A stretch of 64,000 nucleotides of DNA from Thunnus maccoyii (GCF_910596095.1 NC_056550.1:1488001-1552000); one strand, 5' to 3'. Shown: positions 1 through 27,239, counted from the stretch's first letter. The notes: generated by a model from the sequence alone, not told the origin. Program-made: numbers and translations.

Positions 1-7622
<7,622 letters not shown>

Positions 7623-8945
7623 ACGCTACACCGCTTCATGTCTTTGGTCCAGTGAAGGCTTGGAGATCCACCAGAGTCCAGCGGGTCTGGGGTGTCGGAA
7701 CAGCAGCAGCGGGCCACACTGGGGGGAGGAAATGGGAAGCGGATGCTTAGCCCGCCCTCCCAAACTCCTGGGCACCCAAACTGAGGCAGCGACCTCGTAG
7801 CACCGCTGCAACCACACTCCCCCAACCATCGGCGATCGGGCTAACAACGCTTAGTGGGCCTGCGAACCCCACCTTCCTTTCTGGTGTTTGACCGGGCAAA
7901 GCTGCGCCGGATGGGGGAGGGGGGAAGGAGGGCAAACGCCTGCTCACCCTCAACTTGGAGATACCTTCCCCCCTCACCTGCACAGCCCACTATCAAGTTG
8001 TACCCATAAACATCACTGCGTCCTGTTGAGCCAATCAAACTCCACCTGAAGGCAGGATGAAGCAGGCAGTGAGCCGTTTCCCTCTGAAGCACACAGCTGA
8101 TGCACTGTGGCAGGACTTCACAAGGGCTGAAGGCTCAGATGGATGGGGCCCACATTTGTTTTCTCTAATCTTTTCCTCAATGGCGTTGTGATATTGATTG
8201 GCCAGTGGGTGACACAGTTGGGCACGAATGATGAGAGCGAAGGTTCAACAGGATTCTAACCTGAACCCTGAAATGAAAAGAAATTTAAAGGGAAAACAAA
8301 AATCAAAACTGTACTTTGACAAAACAGTTAAGACTTTGACACGTCTCTGAAGTGTTGTCAGATTTCACAGAATAAAAGATTAAGTGGAGTTGTTTTCTCA
8401 GGAAGGTTCATAGTGCTTTTGTGGATCAAGCTGAAACGTCCTGTCATGAGACATTGTGTTGGATGGTACATTTATTAGCTATGAACGGACGCATAAAGGT
8501 GAAGTCATTTAGACGAGGGAGAACCTCCGTCTCATCCTTTTTCTTCGGTGTGCATCTTTAGTCTGTGTTGTGCTTTGTAACTATCTTTAGTCTTTCTTTA
8601 GATAGAACTGTAGAAGTAGATTTCTGCCTTTTTTGACTTTCCTGTTAGAAGCTGTTGCTTCCCTCATATGTATTCACTCCCCAGCCCTAATGCTTGCATT
8701 TTATTAATCTTGACCTAGTTTTACATTTTTAGTGGGAGATGTGTTTTTTGGTGATGGTGAAAAATGTTTTCTTAAAGCTTTTATTGGATTTCTTTGGATG
8801 CCAAATAAATATAGAACTGGGAAGTGTTGCGTTTTATTTGACGATGACAAAACTGCATGGACAGCAGAAAAACCATATACAGGAATAAATCTGCAGTAAT
8901 GGCATGTACGAGTTTCTTGATAATATTATTTCAATAAAGTTCAAC
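7623..8945 (+). other. smg1: smg1 3' UTR with poly(A) signals
   Basis: This is non-coding sequence directly after the smg1 stop codon. Three AATAAA hexamers occur near its end, at 8804-8809, 8884-8889 and 8933-8938. The last is the likeliest end of the long transcript. The first 350 bases are GC-rich and hold short chance reading frames. The end point is inferred. Confidence 0.6.
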
Positions 8946-9531
8946 AAGTACTCGTTTTGTTACCAGTTTGCCAGTATTATTACCAAACTCAGAGTTGAAG
9001 TGTTGAGGAGGGAGCAGATTTAAAACCTTCAACTTTCAAAGGAGACCTTAAAGATAAAGTGTGTATCCCGAGCTGTCGGGCATGTGACCATATCAATGAA
9101 GCAACATTATCTTGTGACTGCTGACTGTTGACGAGTTAAAACAAATAGTTTCCTTCTCAGATCTTTAGAGGTCCCAAAGAATTGAAAGTGTCCAGTATGT
9201 TACCAGACTAGCCATCTAGTGTAATCTATGTTTTTGCCTTTCTTCTATTGTACCTTTAATCATCTTGTGTCCCCTCATATTATATGGTCACATGCCAAAA
9301 AGCTTGGGTCCCCTTGGACCCAACCTCTCGGTTGGAAATTGTCACTTTAGACTAAAAGACTAACAAACTGCCAATTCAGGTGTACAAAATAGAATCTGAT
9401 ATATGCATGCACAGTTAGTGTAGTTCAGTGGCACAATATGATATGACTCCATGAAATAAAGTATAAAATAATGGTACCTGCAACATGTAGACCTACAAAT
9501 ACACACTGGAGCATTTTCTGATGTTAAAGAA

Positions 9532-9790
9532 TGGTTCACAATTTTTCAAGTCTGTCTTAAAACAACAGTCAGGAGCACAAATGAACATTGAAACATGTTT
9601 TTCATGCTGTAATCATTCCTCCTGTTCATACTGACCATTAGAAGATCTCTTCATAATGCACTTACAAGTTGTCTGTTGTCTTAAATAAATACATCAGTAA
9701 TGCATTTCAACATGAGGATTCAAAGTTCACTTGCAGCCAGCACTCATAATGTATCAGTCTGAACACACTCAGGATATTCAGGTTCAGTTT
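9532..9790. repeat. Single arm of an inverted-repeat element
   Basis: This stretch of the smg1-hao1 intergenic region is clearly similar to both arms of the palindromic element at 18171-18785. Shared blocks include CTTAAAACAACAGTCAGG and AATCATTCCTCCTGTTCATA. It is a solo or truncated copy of that family. The rest of 8946-9930 shows no gene. Confidence 0.7.
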
Positions 9791-9938
9791 TGTAACCACA
9801 ATGCTCACAACTATCTGGGTTTGTTCTTGCCTTTCCATGTCACATGTGTTTATCTTGTGTAAACTGAGCAGAGTGGAGCAGAAAGCTCTCAGAAGTCAGG
9901 ATTAAGAAGAGGCCTCGGCCTGATGAAGCCTCCTGCAG

Positions 9939-9950
9939 GTTAATGATTAC
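9939..9950 (+). promoter_or_regulatory. HNF1-like site upstream of the hydroxyacid oxidase gene
   Basis: The sequence GTTAATGATTAC, 88 bp before the start codon, matches the palindromic HNF1 consensus GTTAATNATTAAC closely. HAO1 is a liver enzyme in vertebrates, so a hepatocyte-factor site here makes sense. Function is inferred from the motif and its position only. Confidence 0.4.
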
Positions 9951-10037
9951 AGCAGCTCTGCTGGTCACAGTTCGCCCTCTTTCAGGTTACAGACTGAATC
10001 CAGTTCACTCAGTGTTCTTGTGTTTGGGTGGACAGCA

Positions 10038-16216
<6,179 letters not shown>

Positions 16217-16925
16217 GAGCAGATCTGCTGCTGGAATCACAACAAAATACATTCTTGATGGATCACTGGATACATTCATTTGTCCAATTTATTTGCTATG
16301 TTTGTATTCAGATTTGTTTGTTTGAATAAGTAATGTTACAACTGGTTCTATTGAAAATATCATATCATCAAATCTAATGTATGATTTAGGTCATGATACC
16401 TGCTAATATCTTCATCTCCCTGCATATCACATAACGTTAGTTTTCACTTTTGCCTTCAACTATATGAATAAGATTCCCCACATCCCTGGAGTGATGTCAT
16501 GTAGGAGTTTCACCTGTGCTTCATGCTAACCTGTCATCATCTTCATCACTTCACAGAGTTAAAAGTAACTTTAAGAGCAATGCAGTGCATTTGATTTTAT
16601 TGCTTTCATCCACTGTCATTTTGTATCACTTAATATAAAAACCTCAATTTTTTTGCAGTAACTAACAAGTTAGAACTCTCCCCAACAAAGGGAGAGGTAG
16701 TTAGCCCAAGTTCACTGGGTGGAAATATGTTTGTGCTTCTGTGATCAACTGCAAATCTTTTTGGTAACACTGTATGCATCAGGATATCACAATGTGACAC
16801 TTGCATTATTACCAAATCCTGAAGCCATGTCTTGTATCTAAATTTGAGTTATGAGACTATTATTTTAGTTGATATTGTGGTTATATGATGTATATTCCTA
16901 AATAAATTTGTGATTAATCAAATGA
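16217..16925 (+). other. hao1: hao1 3' UTR with poly(A) signal
   Basis: This is non-coding sequence after the oxidase stop codon. An AATAAA at 16901-16906 is the first clear poly(A) hexamer and gives a 3' UTR of about 0.7 kb. The 3' end is inferred. Confidence 0.5.
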
Positions 16926-16998
16926 CCAAACACTAATTAATGTAATACACACTATACACAAGGAGCTGGAGACACAGGGGGTCAATAGAGGCCCCAAA

Positions 16999-17361
16999 GT
17001 GGGTTCATTTGGCCCTGCCCAGCTATTCTGCTACACAATAAAATACAAGAAGCTCCAGATGTTTGTTTCCAGATATAGAGATAAGTTTCACAAATCTGAA
17101 ACATGTTTTCAAAAAGTAATCCAGTTCTTAACCTCATGTCTACTACGTGAGATTGAAAATGTTAACAGAGAATCAGACAAGATATTTCCCAGACATTCCC
17201 ACATTCCCCTTTTATTTGAGAAAGCCTACTTCAGCTGTGTGTACTGGAGGAGGATTATAGAATGTTACCTAGATGCAGTAGAAAAGAAGACGACATTCAA
17301 CTTACACAGACTTTATTTAATGAATAACTTATACAAGTCAATGAATAAACAAATTGATTAA
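16999..17361 (+). other. Unidentified 120-codon open frame between convergent genes
   Basis: An uninterrupted frame lies between the hao1 and lin7b 3' ends. The protein is rich in Lys, Tyr, Cys and Phe, with no motif I recognise. It overlaps the likely lin7b 3' UTR on the other strand. It could be a chance frame, a decayed transposon fragment or a retrocopy. There is no evidence that it is expressed. Confidence 0.15.
17312..17317 (-). promoter_or_regulatory. lin7b: Candidate lin7b poly(A) signal
   Basis: TTTATT on the + strand reads AATAAA on the lin7b strand, about 610 bp past the lin7b stop codon. It is the best candidate seen for the transcript end, giving a 3' UTR of roughly 17295-17925. 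Confidence 0.4.
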
Positions 17362-17925
17362 TTTTAAAAAGTCTCAAAACTCGGACTAATGTAACACTTG
17401 CCAGCCACTGATTTCAGTGTACTTCTTCATAATGCTAATGGTTAGCCCCCTAGATGGGACGTCTGATGGAGAAATGGATGTGAAGGCTGTAGGTTTCAGT
17501 TTCCACAAGTTTCCTCTGCTACTCAGGTCTGACTGCAGACAGTGGACACTGCTGAGGAATGCAGTGCACCACATGAGAATGTTAAAGTAAAACAACTTGA
17601 GAATATAAACACTAGGTTCCAGTTGAGCCACAGACTAAAGAGAATCTGTTGCTCTTATTCGATAGGATGCTGAGGATGATTTCACACAGGGAAGGTGAAA
17701 TTACAGGCATGGTCTGACAACAAGCTTATTCTGATTTTATCTAAGAAACGGAGAGAGGGAGGGAAGAAAATCCTAAACTGCAGCGTTTGACTTCAGTAAG
17801 AAGTTCAGGTAACAGGTGTTGGTAGGCTACTTTGGTTTTTTGCTTCTCGTCTACGGTCATGCCTCCCACTGGAACAGAAAAGTCAGGAGGGTTGGACAAT
17901 GAGGTGGATGGAGGCATTGGATTGG

Positions 17926-20900
17926 CTAGCCCCTGGACTCCAGAGATCTGCAGGAAGAATTATGAGAATTATGTTGCATGCTGGTAAACTAAATACAAAA
18001 ACTGCCAAGACATACGGCGACAACAGTATCCATTTTTCATAATACTGACCTTAATATTAGTTATATTTGTGTCAGATTAGGAAACATTTCATGTTGGACG
18101 TATTGCCTGTTTTTAAACTTGTCTCTTGGTGACCCTTGTTCACTCACTGAACACAAGCTTAAAAGGACATGTTCACAATTTTTCAAGTGTGTCTTAAAAC
18201 AACAGTCAGGTGTCCATATGAACAGTGAAAGAGGTTTTCCTCACTGTAATCATTCCTCCTGTTCATACTGGCTATTAAAAGATCCCCTTCAAATGTGCTT
18301 CATTGTCAGTGATGGAGGCCAAAATCCACAGTGTGTCCACACAGTCATTTTGTGCAAAAATGCATTTAAAAGTTGATGTGAAGCTTATATGAGGCTTCAT
18401 CAGTCTGAGTTAGTCATATCAAGTGGATATCTGCCACATTTACAGTCTTTTTAGCAGCAAATTCCCTCTTTGTGTTTCCTCAGACAGTGTTTCCCTGTTG
18501 AGCTGTGGTGGAAGTATAGTAACAAAAAAGAAAGATATCTACTTGATTTGACTCATTTGGATGCTGAAGCTTCATATTAGCTTCAGATAAACTTTTAAAT
18601 ACATTTTTGCACAGAAGGAGGACTGTGGATTTTGTCCTCCATCACTTCCATTGTAAGTGCATTATGAAGGGATCTTCTAATAGTCAGTATGAACAGGAGG
18701 AATGATTACAGCAAGACAAACATGTTTATCAATGTTCATTTGGGCTCCTGACTGTTGTTTTAAGACAGACTTGAAAAACTTGAAAAATCCATGCACACTA
18801 CATAACCCCAGGCTCTATCACCCTCACCCTAAACCCACATGACACACTAAACAGGAGCAGGTTTAGAATATGCAGTGTGTTCACACTGGAAAAGTAACAA
18901 TCAAATCAGACTGTACTGTTGATAGACACTATTCTCCCACTTTGAAATGCACAGTATCAAATTTTGGAAAAATCTTTTGCTGTCTCATTAAGTTTGTAGT
19001 GACTTTCCAAAGGGACTGTTTGAGACTCAACATTGTATCATTTCCTGTTAGTATAAAATGGAAAAGTCTAATGATTTTCTATATACTGACTGCTACAACA
19101 GGATACTGTAACGCTGAGTATGTAGTACATACTGTATAGAATCAGCATGCAGCATGGATTTGGGATCAGTGTGCACATATATTAATCATGTTTGGGTGCA
19201 GACTAACGAGTAGCTGGTGTGCTGCTGTCGTCTCCGGGCACTCCTCATCTTCTCAAAGCGAGCCTCCATTTCCTCGAGGACCTTCGGGGTGTAGCGGACC
19301 ACCAGCTTGACTGAACCCTGCGCGGCCTTCAACAGCTCCACAGCCTTCTCATGGTGCTCCCCCTCAACACTCTGCATGGACACCAACACACAGTCAGAAC
19401 AACAGTCTGCAGGGTACCATTCCAACCGGTCACAACAGTGACCTATTTCACTGATGAACACCTACAACATTAGAGGAGACATGAATCAGTGAACTCAGCT
19501 GCAGCAGACTCTGGACAACACAACTCTACAAATTTACATCAAAGCTTTTTAACTTCAAGTCTGGACTGCATTTTTGATGGGAAAACATCTTTTGATTGAC
19601 ACTCCACATGATCAACCACAGACCTTTGCTTTGGCGGGACAAGTGGGCAAGACTTGTCTTTTTTAAAATATTATTTATATGATCATTTTAATCCCTCACA
19701 ATAATTACTCCTCAAGAAATCAAACTAATTTACAATAACTATATCCACCCCTCCAATTCCTACAACCAAAAGTTAAAAAAATACAATATATAAGTAATCA
19801 ACTATTAGTCAACTGCAACAGTTATAATAATATGCTGGTTTGTTCAAATAAATAAAGAAAAAGCAGATTTGTCTTAGGGAATATCTTGAAGTATACAATT
19901 TTATTGTATGATATTTGTTTTTTGTATCATTTTCTATCTCACACAGATCAAATTAGCTAAGTTCATGATCCTACAATTTGATCATCTCCATTGTATAGAT
20001 TTTGTTAATGGTGCTTCCAGTTGCTTAGCAGTGGTGCTGCTACTCTCAAAACTCCAATGAGTTTCCTGTCAATTTGTTGGGAGAGCAACTGTGCTGTTCT
20101 TCTGAGCAATAATTGTGCACTGAAACGTGTCCATAGCTGAACTTGTTTCAGTCCAGGACTGCTGCAAAACCAGACAGGAGAAGAATATATGTGTGGTTAG
20201 CTGCTTTGCTTGGATAATAGCTGTTGAACATGAATGTTCCAAGAGTTTTCCATGTATTTCTGCTCTTATCCTTCCATATTTACAATTATATTAAATGTAG
20301 CTCCTTCTCCAAACTGGTGATTGCTTTGATTTTGTTTTCCATAATTCAATAAATCTAACCTAGTATATTTTTTGTATTAACTCTATTAGATGTTCTTATG
20401 ATTTAGGCTATTTACACTTGTCATTTCAAGAATCTTGTCTCCAGATTAAATCCAGATGTTTTTCGAATCTGATTGCATCCGTCTTGGTTTTCCTGGGCTA
20501 GAGTAATCCAGTAATCCACATTAAACTCTGTGGTTACTGCCAAAAACACCAGTAGAGGAAGAACATGTACAGTCATGATTACAACATGAACAGTTTTATC
20601 ACATTTACGAACCACTACTACTACTTGAATACTAGATAAGTAGATTGCATCATTATTCAGTGGTATTATTTGTTCTTTGTGTAATAATAAGTCTGCCTAT
20701 AAGTACTGAAGTGCAGAGGTAAATCAGAGGAGGGCTTTTTGTAACCTCTGTTGACCTGTTTGGATAAAAATGAACTGCAAGACGGAAATTCTTTTTGCTT
20801 ATTTCTGTCACATACAACTTCTTATAATTACTGAATTGCTTGTTAATTGTCAGCTGTTCCATGTTCAGTTGCTGACAACACAGAATTACCAGTGCCTGTA

Positions 20901-23900
20901 TTTAAAGAGTAAAGTTTATTTTATAGTTTTCACTTTCACAAGACTCTGCATGATATAGAATGAACTATTCTCCATGAGGGCCTGCATGGACTATCCACAT
21001 GCAGCCCAACATGTATTCTTCAATGATCATCATGTAGAACTTGGAAGTATTTGGTGTGGATACTCATCTGTATCAGAATATGTCAGCTCATTGTCTAAAT
21101 GTGTTTTAAAACTGGTGTTTCAGTAAACTGCTCTGACTGCAGCTGAGCTTCATACCACTCCATTAACAGACAACAGCTGGTCTCCTCTCTTCAGCCCTCC
21201 CTGGCGGTCGGCCACCCCTCCAGGAATCACTCTGGAGATGTAGATGGGGGAGTTCTGCTCTTTGCCTCCCATGATGTTGAAGCCTAAACCCTCTTCTGTC
21301 TTGGGCAACTCCACCACCCGTGGGTGGGCGTGGCCCTCGCTGGCTGCAAAGGCTGCCACTGTGGCCTGGTCAGAAAGGAAACATAACATCAGCAAAAAAA
21401 TTCTATTCTACATTTTAAAAAATGGTGCCTTTAATTTCCAGTTAAATCCCTGAATTGATCACAGAAAGCTGTCAGCTGGGCTGTGGACTGTTAAAAGGTT
21501 TGGACATAATGGAGCACAAAGAGCAAAGTAAGCACTTGCATTAAATGCACAACAATAATGAAATAACACTTAAAATCGACATCATTTATTTTAATTAAAC
21601 ACTCTCAATCCCGTACATTGTCACCACAGTCACCTCGTTCATTTTTATTGCCATGCCTTTCTACCTGTCATTCCACATCCTGCCACTTCTACCTGCCCTG
21701 CAGTTACCCCTGTTTTCCCTCCATTCCTGCCATCATCTGACTTACCCACTCACCACTGCACCTGTTCCCTGTTCCCTCATTATCTCCCCTGTATCTACAC
21801 TGGCCCTCTTTCCCCAGTTTGCCAGATCATCTAATGTACTACTTAGTCTTAGCGTTCAGCATTCTGTCCTGTTTTTGACCCCATTTAAACAATCTCATTT
21901 TTGTTAATATGTTGTCTGTGTATGTAGCATAGAGGGGGAAAGCACTGCATTTCATTGTGCAATACTGTTCTGTATAATGACAGTAAAGTCATGTTTTTGC
22001 CAGCTGGCTTACTGTCTGCTTTGTTTGCCCTCGCTGACTAATGACCTGTTGCCCAACGCTGCTTCTCAACTAAGAAAAGAACTTTTGCTATTAACTGCTC
22101 TATTCTGGAGTCTTGCTTTTGAGTCCACGTTACTGTGTTCAGAGTTGTTTCATAGATGTGTTTGAATCAGCATCAAAATATAAAATGACAAAGTATTTAT
22201 TGATCACCACACCCTCCTCCCATCTATATTCACCTTCACTCAGCCCCTTTGCACTTTGTGCTGCTGCACAAGCATGAACTAAAACAGTAGGTGTGCTTCG
22301 AGATGCCTGCACAGTCCATGCACCCAAGACCTACCACTTTGCACTTGCATGATTAAAAATAGAGCCCAATTGACCTCATGCAAGAACAACTTGTACAAAC
22401 AGATTTGTTCTATTTCGTTGCTGTGTGCACAAATTCGGGCCCAGTTGAGAGTACACATCTCTAACGGCCTTTGCCTCCGGTAGTTACCAACAGCGAAGCC
22501 TGTTGCACATATGAGTGGAACAGGTAGTTGCCTGGATGTAATTCCAGTTCTAGAAGTACATACAAAGGCCCAGCTGTCCCCTGTTTTATTCCTGCTGCTG
22601 AGCTCAAAAGGGAGACAAACAACACGTGTACTGGTGGTTTATAGTGTGTGGTTGCCACCATCTGATTGGTTGGTGAGTGCAAAGATCTGTCTCAGGGTGC
22701 CAAGGCAGAGCCTCAATGGGGTAAACCACAATAGCGAAGCCTGTTAGAGGGCTATGAAGTACACATAGAACGGGAGTTACATCCAGGTAACTACTATTTC
22801 TTAAGTCCTTACTTTAGGCTATAATATCCTCTCCTCTGATATCTCTATCTCATCTCTTGACAGTCTCCCACCAGTGCTTTGCTTTAGAAAGACATTTTTT
22901 TTAGCATCTTACTTTATGTCAAAGCATTCCCTCTTTATTTCCCTCACACAGCTCTGATGACATGTCATTGGTGGCTGGGATTCATATTTTCTAATTGTTT
23001 CGGGTCCTCTACTACTGACACTGCTTAATTGTTTATGTTTTTGTCTGATGATATTTCTGACAGCAGTAATTGAAGCTCTGTGATGTGAAATTCTTGTTTT
23101 TACTCTTCAGCATTTTTGTGAATCAAACTTGTCCACAAACAGAGCAGAACAGTTTGTTGAATCCAACTTGGAACAGAGTTTTAGGATAAAAATACGAAAA
23201 TGTTCTTGCATGAGGTCCATTGTCTCTAAATAATTCCTCTTATGCAATGCTGAGGTACTCTTGTTATTAGTTTGCATGTAATACCTTTGCTGTTGCCTGT
23301 GCTCGCACCTCAGGTCCTCCAACAATGTCCAGAGTGTCATACAGCTGTTCATATACCTGAGGGATAACAGGGCAGACCACACATGAGTCAGATGCACACA
23401 TGTGATATGTATATATATACACATGTGATATACAACATAACAAACACCCAAGAAAGTGGGTTAGCAAAGTTGAACTAAAGTAATTAAATTATGATTGAAA
23501 CAAATCTGAGATGATGGGAGGTCTTATGATTTGTATTTCATGTGAGAGTTTTCAAAACAAACATGGGGCTAGCAGTGCTTCAAGGTTCACAGTTAAAGAG
23601 TTACCTCTCTGATGGCAGCACAGAATTTGCTCTGTAGGACTCTCTGCAGGGCCTGCAGTTTGGGAGGAGGCAGCTCACCGCTACGCTGCAGCCGGTCCAG
23701 CAGCTCGATCACCCTGCACACATCTGACACACACAAAGCTGGATTACCAACAGAGTAAAGAAGGTAGCTGTCTCAGAGGGCTCCAAAGGCCCCAGCTTCA
23801 CTGTGTAGAAATCAGTTTGCGATAAGATCCAGTAATAACAACTACCATGTAAAGGGCCTTAATGTGGCTCCTACCTAACCAGGAGGCCCTCTCTTGTCAT

Positions 23901-26620
23901 GGGTCCCTATGTCAAGATCTAGTCTAGACGTCTCAACTAGGACACCAATATGTCCAGAAACTATGGAGAGAAATTAGTCTACAAATAAAAACAAGATTTA
24001 CACATGTGTATGATGTTTGTGGGTAATTTATGGTGTTCACAAATACCAAACAATCTGAACAAATTTAAAACAATTTTACAAATAAATACCGATAAATAAC
24101 AAGTCTCTACCCCACCTGCCTCACTGCATAGACTACCAGTCCTGACTAGATGCTCCCAATAAAGTGATATAACTCCACCCTTCAGGCCTGGGACAAAGAA
24201 AGAACTGATGCAAGTTTCAATATGGACTTTTCACTCTTACAATGTTCTGTTTGGTTGATCAGTCATGTATCTGTTTGAATGTTTAACAGATTGTTTTGTA
24301 TTGAATCATACTCCAGCCCTGTGTTTAGTAAGGTGAAGAGAAATGCCAGATTGTGAATGCATTAATGATGTTGTATACAAAAAAACATCAAACAAACAAA
24401 TACATTGCAACTTGAGTTAATATCAGTGTTTTACATAAACACAATACATTTCAAGTTCATACTGTACAGTAGTTCTGATAATATTTGCTTTTGAAAAGCT
24501 TCCTATGAATACAAATATTTATGAAGTTCAGTTACGTGCGTGTGCACAGATCACAGAGTTTTGAGACTCTTTTCAGCTCTCGGATCCACAAATGTATACT
24601 TTGTATTTTTGTACATAAAACAAAGCGGGCGTGACAAAAATATATTTTCTCACATTTAGCTGATAGCTGAACCAGTGCGCTTCTGTTGTTTCTGTGGCTG
24701 TGTGTGATAAGAGCTGATTCAAGAGCAGTTTCTTTTACTTTCTTGTGGTAGTTGTTTAGTTCAACTGTTAGATGTATCTAATAATCTTGTTTGTGTAAAC
24801 ACGTTTGCTATTTTATTTAAACAAGGTGATATACAGTGTAATGCAGTGCAGACAGATAGGCAACAAAATGACATTGATAACATTTTGGCATTAAGATTAT
24901 GCTTTATTAATTTAAACTTTTGACTTTTGCATGTAAAACTGCTGGTAAAGCCTTTAATAATAGCAGTTTTTTTTCTGTTTCATAAGGTGATGGAGTCAGG
25001 TTGAGGCAGTGATGTGTATAACGTGGGCTAGTGACCTACAATCTGTTAATACATGTAGATATTTATATACACAGGAAGCTTTTCAAAAGGAAACTGAATA
25101 AAATACATAGTATGTAAATGTATCTATCTGTGCAATTGTTTTAAAGTTATTCAAATGATTTGGCATGTGTTTGTGGGTTTGATAATGCTTTTGTCAACAC
25201 CATAAATTAACTACACATTTGTAAATCTTGTTTTTATTTGTAGATCATGTAACACTCATTTTTCTCCATAAGAACTGGCCCTGCTAACACTTGCAAAAGT
25301 CAGTCCATTTTGATAGCTGGCCAAACTGGTAGCCCCCCCTTAAAAACGTTATGTATTTACTGGAAATAAGCTAGTAGCGTTATCAGAGTTCTCTCAATGA
25401 AACATGATGTCATGTCTTAGTTAGATTTACTTAGATCTTGGTTATTGTTTATTAATTTCATCAAAATCATCAACAAAAATCAGACTGCACAGAAAACTCT
25501 GGGGGTGGGGGTAGATGTCCCTTTGGCATCTTGCCCCAAACCACCAGGGGGCATCTTGCCCAAGAAGTGTGTTTTTGTTGTTGTTGTTTTTACATTTGTA
25601 TAATTATCATAAAATCAATTTTAAATTTTGCTCCAAACTGATGAATCAATGGTTCCTTACATGAATCTACCAAAATGCTTTCTGTGTTTGGCTTCATTAA
25701 AACACACAGAACCTTAAAAACCAACCAGGAAAAATGTGACGTTACCTCAAAATTACGAAACAGAAGAAAGCAAGATGGATATAAAAAAAAAAACTTTTAC
25801 TACATTCATTTCATTCAAGACATTCATTTTATTGGCATGTGTTGAGCGCAGGCTGATGTGAGTGGGCTTCTTGTCCTGGGGGGCTTCTCCCCCCATCTTA
25901 CCTTCCCCTGTGGTCAAATATCAAAGCCTCAAGTTCAGCTCTTAAATAAACGCATGGTCATTATATTTATATAAACATAGACTGTATATATATAACATAC
26001 AGTCATAGACTGTATATGTAACTATATATACAGTCTATGATAGCAACCCACAGCAGAGAGTGAATACAGTGACCCTCATTCAAAATGAACGTGGATTGAG
26101 GTTTTTCACACCAAGCTTGACTGCCTTTATTTACCTGATGCTTCCGTAAAATTCAAAACTTAAAACCATCAAAATACTTCAATGATGACGTGCTAGTACT
26201 TCGTCCATAATTCTACATACAGCTAATAAGCAGAAGCACATATTGCCAGTAAGGATGCCAACAATTAATTAGGCCTAACTGGCAATCTGAATGGATTCTA
26301 CACATAATGACGTCACTACGAGAGAGAAACATGCTGGGTTCCGACATTTGATGGCGCACAATCATTAACAGGCCTTTACACTTGTTCATTCATTATTCAA
26401 ATTCGACATACAACAAACCACTATTATTTTTGCCACCTTTGAGTAATTTAAGACGAATATCTGACTCTGCATAAGTGTCATCCTTTAATACACACGGCTT
26501 TACTGTCAGTACGTCTATATTATCATTCAGTAGCTAGATTTTTGTTGTAATGATTGTTATTATTATTATTGTTAGTGCGTTACCTCTTTCTAGGCAGAGC
26601 GGCTCTGTCATGGCCGCCAT
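17926..26620 (-). CDS. lin7b: LIN7B scaffold protein (L27 + PDZ), complete
   Basis: LIN7/Veli/MALS is a small adaptor of the LIN2-LIN7-LIN10 complex that organises membrane proteins at synapses and epithelial junctions. Six coding exons in transcript order: 26620-26584, 23723-23605, 23356-23285, 21365-21156, 19371-19208 and 17947-17926 (stop TAG). They encode 207 residues, the same length as human LIN7B. An L27 domain spans about residues 10-65 ([32 protein letters not shown]). A PDZ domain spans about 90-175, with the carboxylate-binding loop in [15 protein letters not shown]. The last exon codes only for the end of SSLESRG, matching the human LIN7B tail and telling it apart from LIN7A and LIN7C. 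Its donor at 19207 is the unusual GTTAGT. An in-frame ATG pair upstream (26659) could add 13 residues. It lies next to snrnp70, as in human. Confidence 0.95.
18171..18785. mobile_element. Palindromic (foldback) element in lin7b intron 5
   Basis: Two arms of about 300 bp are inverted copies of each other around a centre near 18480. Matching blocks include CTTAAAACAACAGTCAGG against CCTGACTGTTGTTTTAAG, and AATCATTCCTCCTGTTCATAC against its complement. A single arm of the same family lies at 9532-9790. No protein is encoded. It is probably a non-autonomous DNA transposon; transcribed, it could form a long hairpin. Confidence 0.8.
22524..22794. mobile_element. MITE with ~36-bp terminal inverted repeats in lin7b intron 3
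   Basis: The left end GTAGTTGCCTGGATGTAATT and the complement of the right end GTAGTTACCTGGATGTAACT match over about 36 bp. A direct repeat AGCGAAGCCTGTT lies outside the left terminus and inside the right one. There is no coding capacity. Confidence 0.75.
23724..26583 (-). other. lin7b intron 1, no gene seen
   Basis: This is AT-rich intron sequence without a credible exon. It has a small palindromic cluster at 25975-26042 built from TATAGACTGTATATA-type repeats, and two GGCATCTTGCCC repeats near 25530-25560. No RNA gene was recognised. Confidence 0.6.
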
Positions 26621-26720
26621 GTCTGCTTCCTTGGCAGGGTGGTAGTAAGAGGACATCATTGTGAGCTCCTCAGCGTCCAGGCGGATCCTCTGTTTATCAC
26701 TGCGTAGATGAGCAGAAAAT
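26621..26720 (-). other. lin7b: lin7b 5' leader with in-frame upstream ATGs
   Basis: The reading frame stays open upstream of the canonical Met. ATGs at 26659 and 26656 would add MMSSYYHPAKEAD. Human LIN7A also carries an extra N-terminal segment ending in ADM, so a longer isoform is plausible. The canonical ATG at 26620 has the better context (GAC ATG G). The transcription start was not identified. Confidence 0.45.
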
Positions 26721-27198
26721 CTGGTTCAGCGCGATGCGTGGTCCATCTTTTATGATGACATTGTTAGCAGACTGTGAGTGAGTGTGAAGTGTGAATGCGG
26801 GCTGCTATGGAGTGTGGATGGTGCCAATTTCAGGATTACCGGGAGAAGGATCAGGAACAGCGACTCCTCCGTCACGCCAGACCGAGCAGAATTTTGAATG
26901 GTCCTTTTGCACTGTTTGGTTTTTACTAAGTATTCCTTTGCTAAAGCCAAGTACAAAGTTATCTGTATTGTATATGTGTATATTGAAATGTATATGATAT
27001 GTATATGAAACACAGATGGATGGACATTACACACAAAACTGCACATTAATAATATTTAGTTTGTTGTTTGATGTAGCCTGTCTTGGAGTTGAACCATCTA
27101 ATATTGAGACACACGCTAGGTAAGTAAATGATAATAAATGATTGTGTGTGCGTTGTTGCGTGGGAGAAACTATACAGTTCAGTGCAGTGGATTATAAA

Positions 27199-27233
<35 letters not shown>

Positions 27234-27239
27234 TTTTAA

